From Areca catechu (taxonomy: Eukaryota > Streptophyta > Magnoliopsida > Arecales > Arecaceae): a stretch of DNA of 64,000 nucleotides. Positions within the stretch are counted from its first letter, which is position 1; each line of letters opens with the position of its first letter. A program made the translations under genes and the position numbers. The notes under the pieces are model-generated. The model ran no database searches. It was not told the origin of the DNA and saw nothing but the letters and a program-made list of their open reading frames with translations. The stretch lies in the NCBI GenBank assembly GCA_021397845.1, contig CM038042.1:30848918-30912917 (forward strand), given 5' to 3'. Positions 23,739 to 35,001 of this stretch are shown piece after piece.

Positions 23739-26114
23739 TGAAAGGAAACTGATGCAGGTGGTTTGACAAGATCCTACACTAGCCATGCAAATATCTGCGG
23801 GAGCAGATTGGATTTTAAAACAATTTTTAAAATTCACGCAGTGGGTAACTGCTCCGCCAGGAATTAATCTAAATCTAGTTATATTTAGGCATGCATAATC
23901 ATATAAAATATTTATAAAATATTAAACAATTTAATCTATCCATGCATGATTAAAAAATTAATTTTCCATACCTTTATTCTACCTGGAATAACTCTGGAAT
24001 AAACCTGGAATAGACTGGAATAACTGGAATAAAGTTATTCCAGTCATCTTCCTCATTGGGCTGAAAAAGGCTCTGTTTTTAGCTTTCAAAATGGCACCGG
24101 AACACCACCTTCCGGACCACTGTTTGCTCCAAAATTTGAGCAGCGGTAACTTGGACAAGTCTATTTCAATTTGCTACCAATAACTGCAACTAAAACAAGC
24201 TAAAAAAAATACAAAAAATCGCCAAAGTCTGTTGCTGAAAATTTCTGCAAAACTGGACAGCAGCACTTTTCTTCGTGTTTTGAGCTGCAGCGGGTGATCC
24301 GGCTCACGTGGCTTGCTCCCAGGAGTAGAAGAGTACTCCCTCTAGAGGGGAGACATGCCGGGGGCCCTCCGATCCGCCTTCACACGTGGTGCTAGCCGCT
24401 GGAAGGAGCAACACGGTCACAGGACTTTTCAGCAAAGGGCTTTGCTGAAATTGGATTTTGAGCACTTGAAACAATGGGAAAAGAGCTCCGTCACACCCTC
24501 CAAATCCCAGCCTATAAGAGCAATCTCTAAGCTCTCAACCAGCGACTCTCAACCTCTCAAAGAACAAGTAATTTTGTTGCTTTTTCTTGGTTCTCACGGT
24601 AGATTTTTCTAACCATGAAACAGGGACAGCTTTGGGTTGTATAAATAGGCAGCAGAGAGAGGGAGGTGGAGAGAAGGGGAGAGGAAGAGGCAGGGGCTGC
24701 GTTTACCCAATTAATCAGCAATTAAACCAGCCATTAAAGAGGGATTAAAGCCATCGATGGAGGGAGAAGAAGAAGAGACGTCCAGCATCAAATGTTTGGT
24801 CGTTTGGCCTTCAAACGTTTGGCCTTCTCCATGTGAATCACCGTGTAAAACGGTCACGGGAGAAAAAAAAAAAACGGTTCATCCAAAACTGGTCAAACCA
24901 AAGGACCATGGTAAATTTGGTTCAAACCATTTAAACCAATCCATTTTGGTTCAATCCCATTGAACCAAACAGTTCAATCCAATTGAACCTGGTTCAGGGA
25001 ATAAAATTGGTTCACAACCAATTGGAGGCCGAAACGAACTCCGAATCAGTTCAAAACTGATTCAGAAAAATCCTGGCGCAGTGCTGGTCAACCCGGAACA
25101 TTTTCCAGTCGACACAAACAAGGGCAAGATGGGGAAAAGAGTGCTCAAAAATACTGTGACCATAAAATCGAGACGATTCCCAATCGTAATCGGTATCCGG
25201 ATCAGAGAGTTATCCTCTGTGGCGTGTGACCTCATAGGTTCGAACCTAAACGGTAGCACTAGAACAATTTCTAGTACCAGCACAGGAAACCATCTAGCAA
25301 TGGGTCCCGGCATCCTGATAGGTTGAAGATGCGGGAGCAAACTATCAAACCTCTGGCATATGGTTACCGTATAATTCATCCCTTTGACCTCTAATGCTCA
25401 TGACGACTGAGATTGGGCTGCCAACCCAGACTGAGTCAGTCGACTACGTGTCTCAACCTCACAAGCCCAGTGACTCTTCACTAGGACTACCCCGGCCGAG
25501 GATTTGCTAAATTGAGATACTGCGAGACATTCAATCCAAACTGTTTGGACAGGTCAATTCCATCTTGGTCCATCACTGCTCTACAAGTACTTGCCTGTAC
25601 CCAGAAACCTTCTGTCACCGGATTAAAAATCCGGGTAGTCCGGCACCAAAGCACAGGGAGTTGCTTGCAAGCTACTGTGATGACCTCAGGTCTGAGGGAC
25701 ACATATACCCATATCCAATCGTGAGTTTCCTTTGGTAGAAAGGGGCTGCACGTAGTCACGTTCAATGAGATATCAAATATCCCACTTGCAGATCACATCA
25801 GTGTCACCACACTCATTTGATCAAGAGGACAACCAAACGATGTGAACTACAAAAACCTATACTTGATATATTGCTGTCCAGTACAATATATCCTTTGGTT
25901 GTGAACAGGATTTAAGGACCACTCGATAGATCCTCTCTGTATCGAAGTCAGTGTAGTCCTAAGGACTTCATCACATGGAAAGAGTTCATTTAAGGGAAAT
26001 TTAATATGTGATGAGCTGCCAAAAAAAAAATTTTATTAATTCATAAAATGAGTACAATACTTAGCACAACCGCCTACAACCCAGGCGATTGGCTTTGGGA
26101 CACAATTCCCAACA
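23739..26114 (-). repeat. 3' LTR of element 2
   Basis: In plus coordinates it runs from TGAAAGGAAACTG to CACAATTCCCAACA. It contains five or more TGGAATA repeats ending in a hairpin (23983-24044), a plus-strand TATAAATAG (24640-24648) and a chain of five short hairpins (24918-25063). The outer 1 kb (minus-strand start) is homologous to the element 3 LTR; the rest is not. Confidence 0.9.
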
Positions 26115-26129
26115 ACTCCCATATGTACT
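26115..26129 (-). other. Polypurine tract region of element 2
   Basis: Minus strand AGTACATATGGGAGT lies directly against the 3' LTR; GGGAG is the purine core. Confidence 0.7.
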
Positions 26130-26730
26130 AAAGCCAATCAGAAGAGTATCTAATACCCATTTCCCATTTACAATAGTCGAACTCTTTTATTCCGAGGGCT
26201 TTAGTGAAGGGGTCAGCCAGATTTTCTTTTCCATCGATCTTCAGAAGATTGATGTCACCTCGTTCCATGATCTCTCGTACGAGGTGGTAGCGCCGCAAAA
26301 TGTGTTTGGTGCGGTGATGAGCTTTAGGCTCCTTAGCTTGAGCAATGGCTCCAGTGTTGTCACAGTACACCGGAACAGGACCATTTAGGAAAGGTGCCAC
26401 CCCTAGCTCTCCAAGGAACTTCTGCAACCAGACAGCTTCCTTTGCCGCATCTGATGCTGCAATGTATTCTGCTTCGCATACTGAGTCTGCAACAGTTGCC
26501 TGCTTAGAACCTTTCCAGCAGATCGCTCCTCTATTCAGGGTAAAAACAAACCCTGACACACTCTTGCTATCATCTCTATCCGACTAGAAACTGGAGTCAG
26601 TGTACCCCACAAGTTTCAAGTCAGGTTCTCCATAAATGAGCCATTGATCTTTAGTATTTCTTAAATACTTAAGGATGGACTTAACCACCTTCGTATGCGT
26701 CTCACTTGGGTCAGACTGGTATCTGCTCAC
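26128..26730 (-). pseudogene. RNase H end of the element 2 polyprotein
   Basis: This is the C-terminal RNase H of a copia polyprotein. The open segment 26128-26559 shows 'SKQATVADSVCEAEYIAAS' (with the E of the active site), 'AVWLQKFLGELG', 'YCDNTGAIAQAKEPKAHH' (Asp), 'KHILRRYHLVREI' and 'NLADPFTKAL'. It ends with 'CKWEMGIRYSSDWL' just before the PPT. A TAG at about 26585, in the position of a Gln codon (after 'SSF'), and a TGA at about 26732 (Gly position) separate it from RT in the same frame. Catalytic D and E residues are visible, so damage here is limited to the stops. Confidence 0.9.
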
Positions 26731-26733
26731 TAC

Positions 26734-28150
26734 TCATAGTGAGTATGCCACGTCTGGTCTAGTACAAGTCATAGCATACATGATAGAGCCTACTGTCGAA
26801 GCATAAGGTACTCTACTCATGCGCTCTCTTTCCTTAGGAGTTGTTGTACAATCCTTCTTGGAAAGAGTAATTCCAGAACCTATCGGAAGATAGCCTTTCT
26901 TGAAATTTTCCATGCTGAACCGTTTCAACGCAGTGTCAATGTACGTAGACTGGGACAGTCCCAAAAGCTTCTTAGATCTATCTCTATAGATTTTCATACC
27001 TAGTATGTAAGAAGCTTCACCCAAGTCCTTCATGGAGAACTGAGATGATAACCAGACCTTTATTCCTTGTAATGCTGCGACATCATTCCCGATTAAGAGA
27101 ATGTCATCAAAATACAGTACTAGAAATACATTCACAGAACCATTAACCCATTTATAGATGCACGGTTCTTCTCCGTTCGTAACGAAGCCATACGATTTGA
27201 TACACCTATCAAACCGTAAGTTCCAACTTCGAGACGCTTGCTTGAGTCCATAGATGGACCTCTGCAACTTGCATACTTTTGATTCATCTGTGGATGTGAA
27301 CCCTTCAGGCTGTATCATATACACCTCTTCTTCCAGCTCCCCATTCAGGAATGCGGTTCGGACATCCATCTGCCAGATCTCGTAATCAAAATATGCTGCC
27401 AAAGCAAGCATGATCCGAATGGACTTGAGCATTGCCACAGGGGAGAAAGTCTCGCCATAATCGATACCATATCGCTGACGATACCCCTTGGCAACCAGAT
27501 GGGCTTTATAGATCTCTACCTTCCCATCTGCGCCCCTTTTCCTCTTGAAGATCCATTTACACCCGATGGATTTTATTCCTTCAGGCGGATCAACCAATGT
27601 CCAAACATTGTTGATTTCCATGGACTCCATTTCGGATCGCATGGCTCCAAGCCATGCCTCAGAGTCAGATCTCTGAAGTGCATCCATATAGGTGATCGGA
27701 TCCTCATTGTTCTCATCGAGATCAATGGGATCGCCGTCCCGGACCAAGAAACCGTAGTATCTGTCCGGGTGACGCGGTATTCTACCGGATCTCCTAATGG
27801 GTTCTGGGTGTGATTCAATCACAGCCGGTTCTACGATGTCCTTAGAGTGTGTAGGTTCTTCTATTGGCTGAACTTCATCAAGTTCAATCTTAGAAGCTAT
27901 AGTTCCTTCTCCAAGGAACTCCTTTTCCAAAAAGATAGCTTTAAGAGCAATGAACATCTTTTGTTCATTCTCCAAGTAGAAGAAATACCCTTTGGTTTCC
28001 TTAGGATAACCAATGAATAAACACTTGTCAGACTTAGGACCAAGTTTGTCTGAGTCTAAACGCTTTACGTAAGCCGGACAATCCCAGACCCGAAGGTGTG
28101 AGATTGAGGGTTTACGCCCATTCCACATCTCATACGGAGTCGAGACAACA
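26734..28150 (-). pseudogene. Integrase C-terminus and reverse transcriptase of element 2
   Basis: A 464-codon open segment. It starts in the integrase tail ('ISHLRVWDCPAYVKRLD', 'CLFIGYPKETKGYFFY'), passes a variable linker with 'RRSGRIPRHPDRYYGFL', and enters RT_2. Visible there are 'EAWLGAMRSEMESMEINNV', 'GCKWIFKRKRGADGKVE', 'LVAKGYRQRYGIDYGETFS', 'QMDVRTAFLNGELEEEVYM' (first catalytic Asp) and 'SIYGLKQASRSWN'. The catalytic box reads 'LVLYFDDILLIGND' (about 27100-27115), where copia RTs normally have YVDD, as elements 1 and 3 do. Then come 'FSMKDLGEASYILGMKI' and 'MYAMTCTRPDVAYSL'. Frame continuity with integrase is broken by a 4-bp deletion near 28150 ('CCAAGTCT' against 'CAAAGTAAGTCC' in element 3). 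Confidence 0.93.
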
Positions 28151-29459
28151 GACTTGGAACATTATTTAATAAGTAACAGGCTATCTAAAGCGCATATCCC
28201 CAAAAGGATAGCGATAGAGATGCAAAGCCCATTATGGATCGAACCATGTCCAACAAGGTTCGATTCCTCCTTTCGGACACACCATTCAACTGTGGTGTTC
28301 CTGGAGTCCACTGAGAGAGAATTCCATTCTCCTCAAGATATGTCAAAAAAGCATCATATAAGTATTCACCACCTCGATCAGATTGAAGGGTTTTAATACT
28401 TTTTCCAGTTTGCTTTTCTACTTCATTATGGTATCGTTTGAACATTTCAAACGATTCAGACTTATGTCTCATTAAAAAGACATAACCGAATCTTGAAAAG
28501 TCGTCTGTAAAAGTAATAAAATATTTGTATCCTTCTCTAGCACTAACTAACATCGGTCCACATACATCAGTATGTATTAGACTTAGAAGTTCTATAGCTC
28601 GTTCACCCTTTCCAGTAAAAGGTGACTTGGTTATTTTACCAAGTAAATAGGATTCATAAGTGGGCAGTGATTCAGAATCACTGACCTCGAGAAGTCCATC
28701 TCCTCGCATCTTGTTTATCCTATTTTGGTTAATATGACCTAGCCTATAGTACCAAAGATACAAATCATTGACATTATCTAACCTTGGGCGTTTGCTAGAA
28801 GTGTACATTACACTAATAGGCCTTGATAGTACGTATATGCCATTATTTAATCTAGCTTTCATTATAACAGAGTTATTCAAAATAACATTGCAAAAATCTC
28901 CTTTTATTGAAAGTTCAAAACCATAATTGGCCAAAAGGCCTACAGAGATTATACTCATAATGAAACTAGGACAATAGTGACAGTCGACTAGTTCGACAGT
29001 ACAAGACTCAAAGATAAGACGTAGGACTCCAACCGCCAGAACTGGAACACGATTTCCATTCCCGACGCTCAGAAACTGTTCTCCATCTTCAAATCTTCTG
29101 CTAACTTGAAGTCCTTGTAATGAATTACAAATATGAATTGGACTACCAGTATCCAATACCCAGTTAGCAGTATCAACAATTGAGTATTTACAAGGTTTTA
29201 TCATATAAATACCTTGTTCAGCAGACTTCTGCTTCCTCGGCCTGTTCGAATCTAGGGATGCAATATAAAGAGGACAGTTCCTCTTCCAGTGTCCCTTCTT
29301 CTTGCAGTAGAAGCATTCTGCAGAAGATTGATCAGCCTTATACTTCCTGGTCTGACTAGGGCCAGGAGCATTCTGCACCTTCTTTCCCTTTTTATTTATT
29401 TTCTTTTTTCCTTTCTTAAAGGGACGACGACATCTACTTCCTCCCACTAAATTTACCAC
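28151..29459 (-). pseudogene. gag zinc knuckle, protease and integrase of element 2
   Basis: A 424-codon open segment. A basic stretch precedes the CCHC knuckle 'CFYCKKKGHWKRNC', which binds the genomic RNA. The protease follows, with 'NWVLDTGSPIHICNSLQGL' (DTG active site). The integrase begins with 'LWYYRLGHINQNRINKM' (HH part). The CC part reads Y-E-S-Y, where element 3 has Y-E-S-C and element 1 has C-K-S-C, so zinc binding looks lost. The DDE core is intact: D in 'SLIHTDVCGPM', D in 'IKTLQSDRGGEYL' and E in 'NGVSERRNRTLLDM'. The frame ends at a TAG (28185-28187) after 'SFWGYAL', where element 3 has a Glu codon. The frame continues from gag after a single TAA. Confidence 0.93.
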
Positions 29460-29471
29460 CCCCTTATTCAG

Positions 29472-30086
29472 TTAGTGGTCTTTCTTGAAAGTATGCAGTA
29501 ACCCCAAAAGACCATGGTAGTTGACTGCATGCTTGTTCATTCTGTAATGATCGAGAAAATCAAGATAAGAGGAGGGAAGAGAATTTAGGATCGCATCCTT
29601 GCCGAGCTGCTCGTGCAAGGGACATCCGAGTTTGCCCAGTTTTTCAATCAGCTTGATCATGTACAATACATGATCAGTGACTGAATCGCCATTCGGCATC
29701 TTGGAGTTGTAGATGGCACAAGACACTTTGTACCGTTCTACATCATCCAGGGTGCTGAAGGATTCCTTCAACTTTTGAAGGATTTCATCAGGTTGGGCCT
29801 CCTCGAATTTGCGACTGAACTCGTCGTTCATCGCCGCTAACATAATGCAACGGACAGTAGTCCGATCAGAGACCCACTTCAGATAAGCGTCTCTGACCGC
29901 ACTCTGTGCATTAGCGGGAGGGATTTCAGGTGTCGGATCCGTTATCACATAGAGGATCCGTTCATGCTCCAGAATAATTCTCAACCTTCGATACCAACTA
30001 TCAAAGTTGTGACCCTTTAACTTCTCGTTATCGAGAAGTGACCGGAGCGATAAATTGGAAGACATCTGAAAAGAAAACAAGACCAA
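29472..30086 (-). pseudogene. gag N-terminal part of element 2
   Basis: A 204-codon segment. The start could be the ATG giving 'MSSNLSLRSLLDNEKLKGHN' about 7 codons in, which matches the usual copia gag start; the longer frame adds 'MVLFSFQ'. The UBN2-type gag core follows: 'NFDSWYRRLRIILEHERIL', 'ILQKLKESFSTLDDVERYK', 'GDSVTDHVLYMIKLIEKLG' and 'LNSLPSSYLDFLDHYRMNK'. It stops at a TAA (29469-29471) after 'TFKKDH', where element 3 reads on as N-P-N-K-G, so the stop is a local mutation. Gag assembles the particle that encloses the element RNA. Confidence 0.9.
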
Positions 30087-31562
30087 ATTAGTATATGAAT
30101 TAATAATTTAACCAAAAGACTTGGACTTTTGTCTAAAGGTTTTTCCCACTAATTTTTCAGATTGGTAGCCTCTAACTCCAATCCGTGAAAACATGCTTTT
30201 TCAAGTGGGTACTGAAATCCAATAGACCTCGCATGAGCCCGAATATGGCCGGCTCACCCATACGAGCCTAAAGGTAGGTTCGTAAACCAATTATTTCCCT
30301 AAACAATTTTCAGTATTTTATTTTGCCCCAGAGAGCACCCCAATCAGCCTAGGGGCCTCCTATTGCGGGTCTTTGGTTAGGTCCAACCATTAAAATGACA
30401 AATCCAATGCTTCCAGCTAACTAAAGACCAAGCTCGACTATGGCTGGCCCACCTGGTCCCGTTAAGGAGGTTGTACTGAGCAATCATCGATCAGATAGAA
30501 ATTCCAGTCGCCGGATGTACACCCATTCTATGGAACTGCCGATGCACACCAAGCTAGTGGACACATTTCTATCTAACTTAATGGGAGGCAAAGACACTAT
30601 CAACTCCTTGACTTAGTCTTTTTAAGGACCTAATAATTTTAGAGGATTTTTAATTGTGATAGAAGAAAGAGATAAGGATATGGATCATCCTCCCACTGAA
30701 TCAATCAGATTCCAGGAGGGTTGAAATAAATCAACAAATGATCCATGGGCACCTATAGATCTGTCAGACCGATCAACCTGGGTGACATGGGTTAACTCGA
30801 GTCATTGAGCTTTTCCAATCAGTTATGGTCGACTCGACTAGCCAGGTAGGTGAGATCATGGGTGAGTATCCGCCATTAACCATCTTTCCTAGACACCAAC
30901 CAAGTTGGCCAGGAAAGAGGTAGCCTCATACAACCATGATCACAATGCCAAACCTACCTCGACACCAGTCGGTTTACCAGACTCGATCAGACTAGCCTAA
31001 AGACTCGGGCATCCACTGAGCCACTAATTGGATCCATTTTAGATGAACGGATCAACTAATCTAACTATTAGATAGTCCTAAAGAAGGACCTTAAACAACT
31101 TTTGTTTAATCTTCTTATTATCTGGTTCAACTAAACTTAGGTCTAACCCAGTTATGGACCCAACTAGTCAGCTAACCCAATTAACCCAAAATGGCTTATG
31201 CAAGTGTTTTAGATTTCATAAACCTAAAAGATTTTAATAAGCCAAAGATTTAATTAAAACAATTTTAATTAAGTCACAATGTAAAACATTTTTACATAAC
31301 CAAAAAATCATGCATCAAGATATTTTATATCCATATTAAACATGCCTAAAACTATGTATCATCAAATTAAAACATTTTTAATTTTAATATTCTTTAAGGA
31401 TCCTTCTGAAAAGGCCAACACAGACAATTCGCATCGTGTCAAAGACACACGATCATGGTGAAGGTCTCAACTAGGTTCCAAAAAGAAATTTTGATACATC
31501 ATTAGATTAAAACAATTTTAATCTACATACATGCAAACATAAATAGATTACACATGGAACCT
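30087..31562 (-). other. 5' leader of element 2
   Basis: Untranslated sequence between PBS and gag. It holds the shared leader module (30831-30920) and four perfect hairpins with an AAAA-CAA/CAT-TTTT centre (31250-31525), the last one 38 bases from the PBS. No credible open frame. Confidence 0.75.
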
Positions 31563-31575
31563 GGCTCTGATACCA
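31563..31575 (-). other. Primer binding site of element 2 (tRNA-iMet type)
   Basis: Minus strand TGGTATCAGAGCC, the classical plant copia PBS, one base from the 5' LTR. Confidence 0.92.
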
Positions 31576-31576
31576 T

Positions 31577-33947
31577 TGAAAGGAAACTGATGCAGGTGGT
31601 TTGACAAGATCCTACACTAGGCATGCAAACATCTGCGGGAGCAGATTGGATTTTAAAATAATTTTTAAAATTCATGCAACGGGTATATACTCCGCCAGGA
31701 ATTAATCTAAATCTAGTTGCATTTAGGCATGCATAATCATATAAAATATTTATAAAATATTAAATAATTTAATCTATCCATGCATGATTAAAAAATTAAT
31801 TTTCCATACCTTTATTCTGCCTGGAATAACTCTGGAATAAACCTGGAATAGACTGGAATAACTGGAATAAAGTTATTCCAGTCGTCTTCCTCGTTGGGCT
31901 GAAAAAGGCTCTGTTTTTGGCTTTCGAAATGGCGCCAGAACACCACCTTCCGGACCACCGTTTTCTCCCAAATTTGAGCAGCGGTAACTTGGACAAGTCT
32001 ACTTCGATTTGCCACCAATAACTACAACTAAAACAAGCTAAAAAAAATACAGAAAATTGCCAAAGTCTGTTGCTGAAAATTTTTGCAGAACTGGATAGCA
32101 GCACTTTTCTTCGCGTTTTGAGCTGCAGCGGGTGATCCGGCTCACGTGGCTTGCTCCCAGGAGTAGAAGAGTACTCCCTCTAGAGGGAAGACATGCCGGG
32201 GGCCCTCCGATCCGCCTTCACACGCGGTGCTAGCCGCTGGAAGGAGCAACACGGTCACAGGACTGTTCAGCAAAGGGCTTTGCTGAAATTGGATTTTGAG
32301 CACTTGAAACAATGGGAAAAGAGCTCCCTCACACCCTCCAAATCCCAGCCTATAAGAGCAATCTCTAAGCTCTCAACCAGCGACTCTCAACCTCTCAAAG
32401 AACAAGGAATTTTGTTGCTTTTTCTTGGTTCTCACGGTGGATTTTTCTAACCATGAAACAGGGACAGCTTTGGGTTGTATAAATAGGCAGCAGAGAGAGG
32501 GAGGTGGAGAGATGGGGAGAGGAAGAGGCAGGGGCTGCGTTTACCCAATTAATCAGCAATTACACCAGCCATTAAAGAGGGATTAAAGCCATCGGTGGAG
32601 GGAGAAGAAGAAGAGACACCCAGCGTCAAATGTTTGGTCGTTTGGCCTTCAAACGTTTGGCCTTCTCCATGTGAATCACCGTGTAAAATGGTCACGGGAG
32701 GAATAAAAAAACAACGGTTCATCCAAAACTGGTCAAACCAAAAGACCATGGTAAATTTGGTTCAAACCATTTAAACCAACACATTTTGGTTCAATCCCAT
32801 TGAACCAAACGGTTCAATCCAATTGAACCTGGTTCAGGAATAAAATTGGTTCACAACCAATTGGAGGCCGAAATGAACTCTGAAAAAATTGATTCAGAAA
32901 AATCCTAGTGCAGTGCTGGTCAACCCGGAACATTTTCCGGTCGACACAAACAATGGCAAGATGGGGAAAAGAGTGCTCAAAAATACTGTGACCATAAAAC
33001 CGAGACGATTCCCAATCGTAATCGGTATCCGAATCAGAGAGTTATCCTTTGTGGCATGTGACCTCATAGGTTCGAACCTAAACGATAGCACTAGAACAAT
33101 TTCTAGTACTAGCACAGGAAACCATCTAGCAATGGGTCCCGGCGTTCGGATAGGTTGAAGATGCGGGAGCAAACTATCGAACCTCCGGCATATGGTTACC
33201 GTATAATTCATCCCTTTGACCTCTAATGCTCATGATGACTGAGATTGGGCTACCAACCTAGACTGAGTCAGTTGACTACGTGTCTCAACCTCGCAAGCCC
33301 AGTGACTCTTCACTAGGACTACCCCGGCCGAGGATTTGCTAAATTGAGATACTGCGAGACATTCAATCCAAACTGTTTGGACAGATCAATTCCATCTTGG
33401 TCCATCACTGCTCCACAAGTACTTGCCTGTACCCAGAAACCTTCCGTCACCGGATTAAAAATCTGGGTAGTTCGACACCAAATCACAGGGAGTTGCTTGC
33501 AAGCTACCGTGATGACCTCAGGTATGAGGGACACATATACCCATATCCAATCGTGAGTTTCCCTTTGATAGAAAGGGGCTACACGGAGTCATGTTCAATG
33601 AGATATCAAATATCCCACTTGCAGATCACATCAGTGTCACCACACTCATTTGGTCAAGAGGATAACCAAACGATGTGAACTACAAAAACCTATACTTGAT
33701 ATATTGCTGTCCAGTATAATATATCCTTTGGTTGTGAACAGGATTTAAGGACCACTCGATACATCCTCTCTGTATCGAAGTCAGTGTAGTCCTAAGGACT
33801 TCATCACATGGAAAGAGTTCATTTCAGGAAAATTTAGTATGTGATGAGCTGCCAAAAAAAAAATTTTATTAATTCATAAAATGAGTACAATACTTAGCAC
33901 AACCGCCTACAACCCAGGCGATTGGCTTTGGGACACAATTCCCAACA
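31577..33947 (-). repeat. 5' LTR of element 2
   Basis: Pairs with 23739-26114 and has the same ends. The fifth hairpin of the LTR chain (GAATCAGTT...AACTGATTC in the other copy) is lost near 32880; the others are kept. Confidence 0.9.
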
Positions 33948-33952
33948 CCTAC

Positions 33953-34987
33953 GGGGTCATACACCATGGGGTTTCTTCTTAATTTTTTGGCTTGGGAATA
34001 ATTGGGAATCATTCCAGACTCGTTTGACAAGAGTTATCAAAACTGCCAAAAGAGTCAACCCGAGGCGAGTCGACACATCTGACGGACTCTGCTGAAAATT
34101 GAAAATGCTTCATTAATCCCTGTAATCATTATGGGAATTAATGCTTTGCATTACAGGGTTTTAATCACACCAGTTGCTGAATTCCAAAGGTCTTGTAACC
34201 TGCAGGAATTCTAAGAGACTCCAAAACTCACCATTAATCTCTCGTTACCTCTCCTTCATGTCTTTGTTTTAAGACCTGTTTTGGGTGAGCTGAAATTGGC
34301 AGAAAGGAAGAATTGTTCACCTTTTTCAAGGTCGGGATTTTGCCACTTTTGTTGGTTAGAACTCGTCCTTGACCTCTGAAAGATTATGAGATCAGATCTC
34401 ATTCTTGGGAAGATAGTGTGAGGTTTGAGTTTTGGGATTCCTGTGTGCTTACCTTCTGTTGAAGGTTTGGGATAGAGTGTTTTGGGAAGGGTTCTTGGGT
34501 ATTTTGTCCCATTTCAGTTCAGCAAACCGGATCTTTAAGGTGTTGAGAAGGAGTCCGCCACAGCCACATCGTTTCTAGAGAGGCTAGCACCTCAAAGGAA
34601 GGAGGAGAATCCCCTTACCTCGGTGTGAACCACATGTAAAGGTAGGACATTTGTGCTGCTCACAGAGCTGGTGTTCCTTTTGGAGTGCTTTTCTTGATGG
34701 TGATCATCACTTCATACAAAAGGTTTATACTCCTATCTCATGGGTCTGAAGATATGTTCTTCGGCACTCTTTAATGTGATTTATAGAATGGTTCCATGAG
34801 TCGCATAATTTGCATGTTTGATTTTATACATGTATTACTTAATATGCATAAAGATCTGTGTAGGGTCAGTGTTAATTATATTAACATATTAGATAAAAGT
34901 GTTTTATCTTCTTCCGCTCCGTCATGCCTTTAGAAAAGTTTTAAATTACATGTATCAAAGGTCCACCACGCTTGGGTTCGCCCAATA
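33953..34987 (+). repeat. 5' LTR of element 3, part 2
   Basis: Resumes after the second CCTAC and ends CCCAATA at 34987, against CCTAACA in the 3' LTR (terminal CA mutated to TA). Part 1 plus part 2 is 1913 bases, against 1919 in the intact copy. Confidence 0.88.
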
Positions 34988-34988
34988 A

Positions 34989-35001
34989 TGGTATCAGAGC
35001 C
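34989..35001 (+). other. Primer binding site of element 3 (tRNA-iMet type)
   Basis: TGGTATCAGAGCC, perfect, one base after the LTR. Confidence 0.92.

Larger units (their letters stand above)
23739..33947 (-). mobile_element. Ty1/copia element 2, minus strand, near-complete
   Basis: LTRs at 23739-26114 and 31577-33947 (about 2.37 kb each) start TG and end CA. The target duplication CCTAC (23734-23738 and 33948-33952) is perfect. The PBS GGCTCTGATACCA (plus-strand view) is a perfect complement of the initiator-Met type, and a PPT lies beside the 3' LTR. The polyprotein is broken only by about four stops and one 4-bp deletion. In the first 200 LTR bases I count roughly ten differences, mostly transitions, so the insertion is moderately young. 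It lies inside the LTR of its own relative, element 3. Confidence 0.93.

Noticed and set aside
24355..24612. 85-codon open frame present in both element 2 LTRs (also 32193-32450)
   Set aside because: Duplication is explained by the LTR pair; it is antisense to the element, has no recognisable domain, and is not found in the related element 3 LTR.
25225..25245. tRNA B-box-like GGTTCGAACC (also GGTTCGAAT near 49425 and 56937)
   Set aside because: No A box, acceptor stem or cloverleaf around them; they are parts of LTRs.
27499..27818. Open frames antisense and out of frame to the element 2 RT
   Set aside because: Shadows of the real coding frame at 26734-28128.
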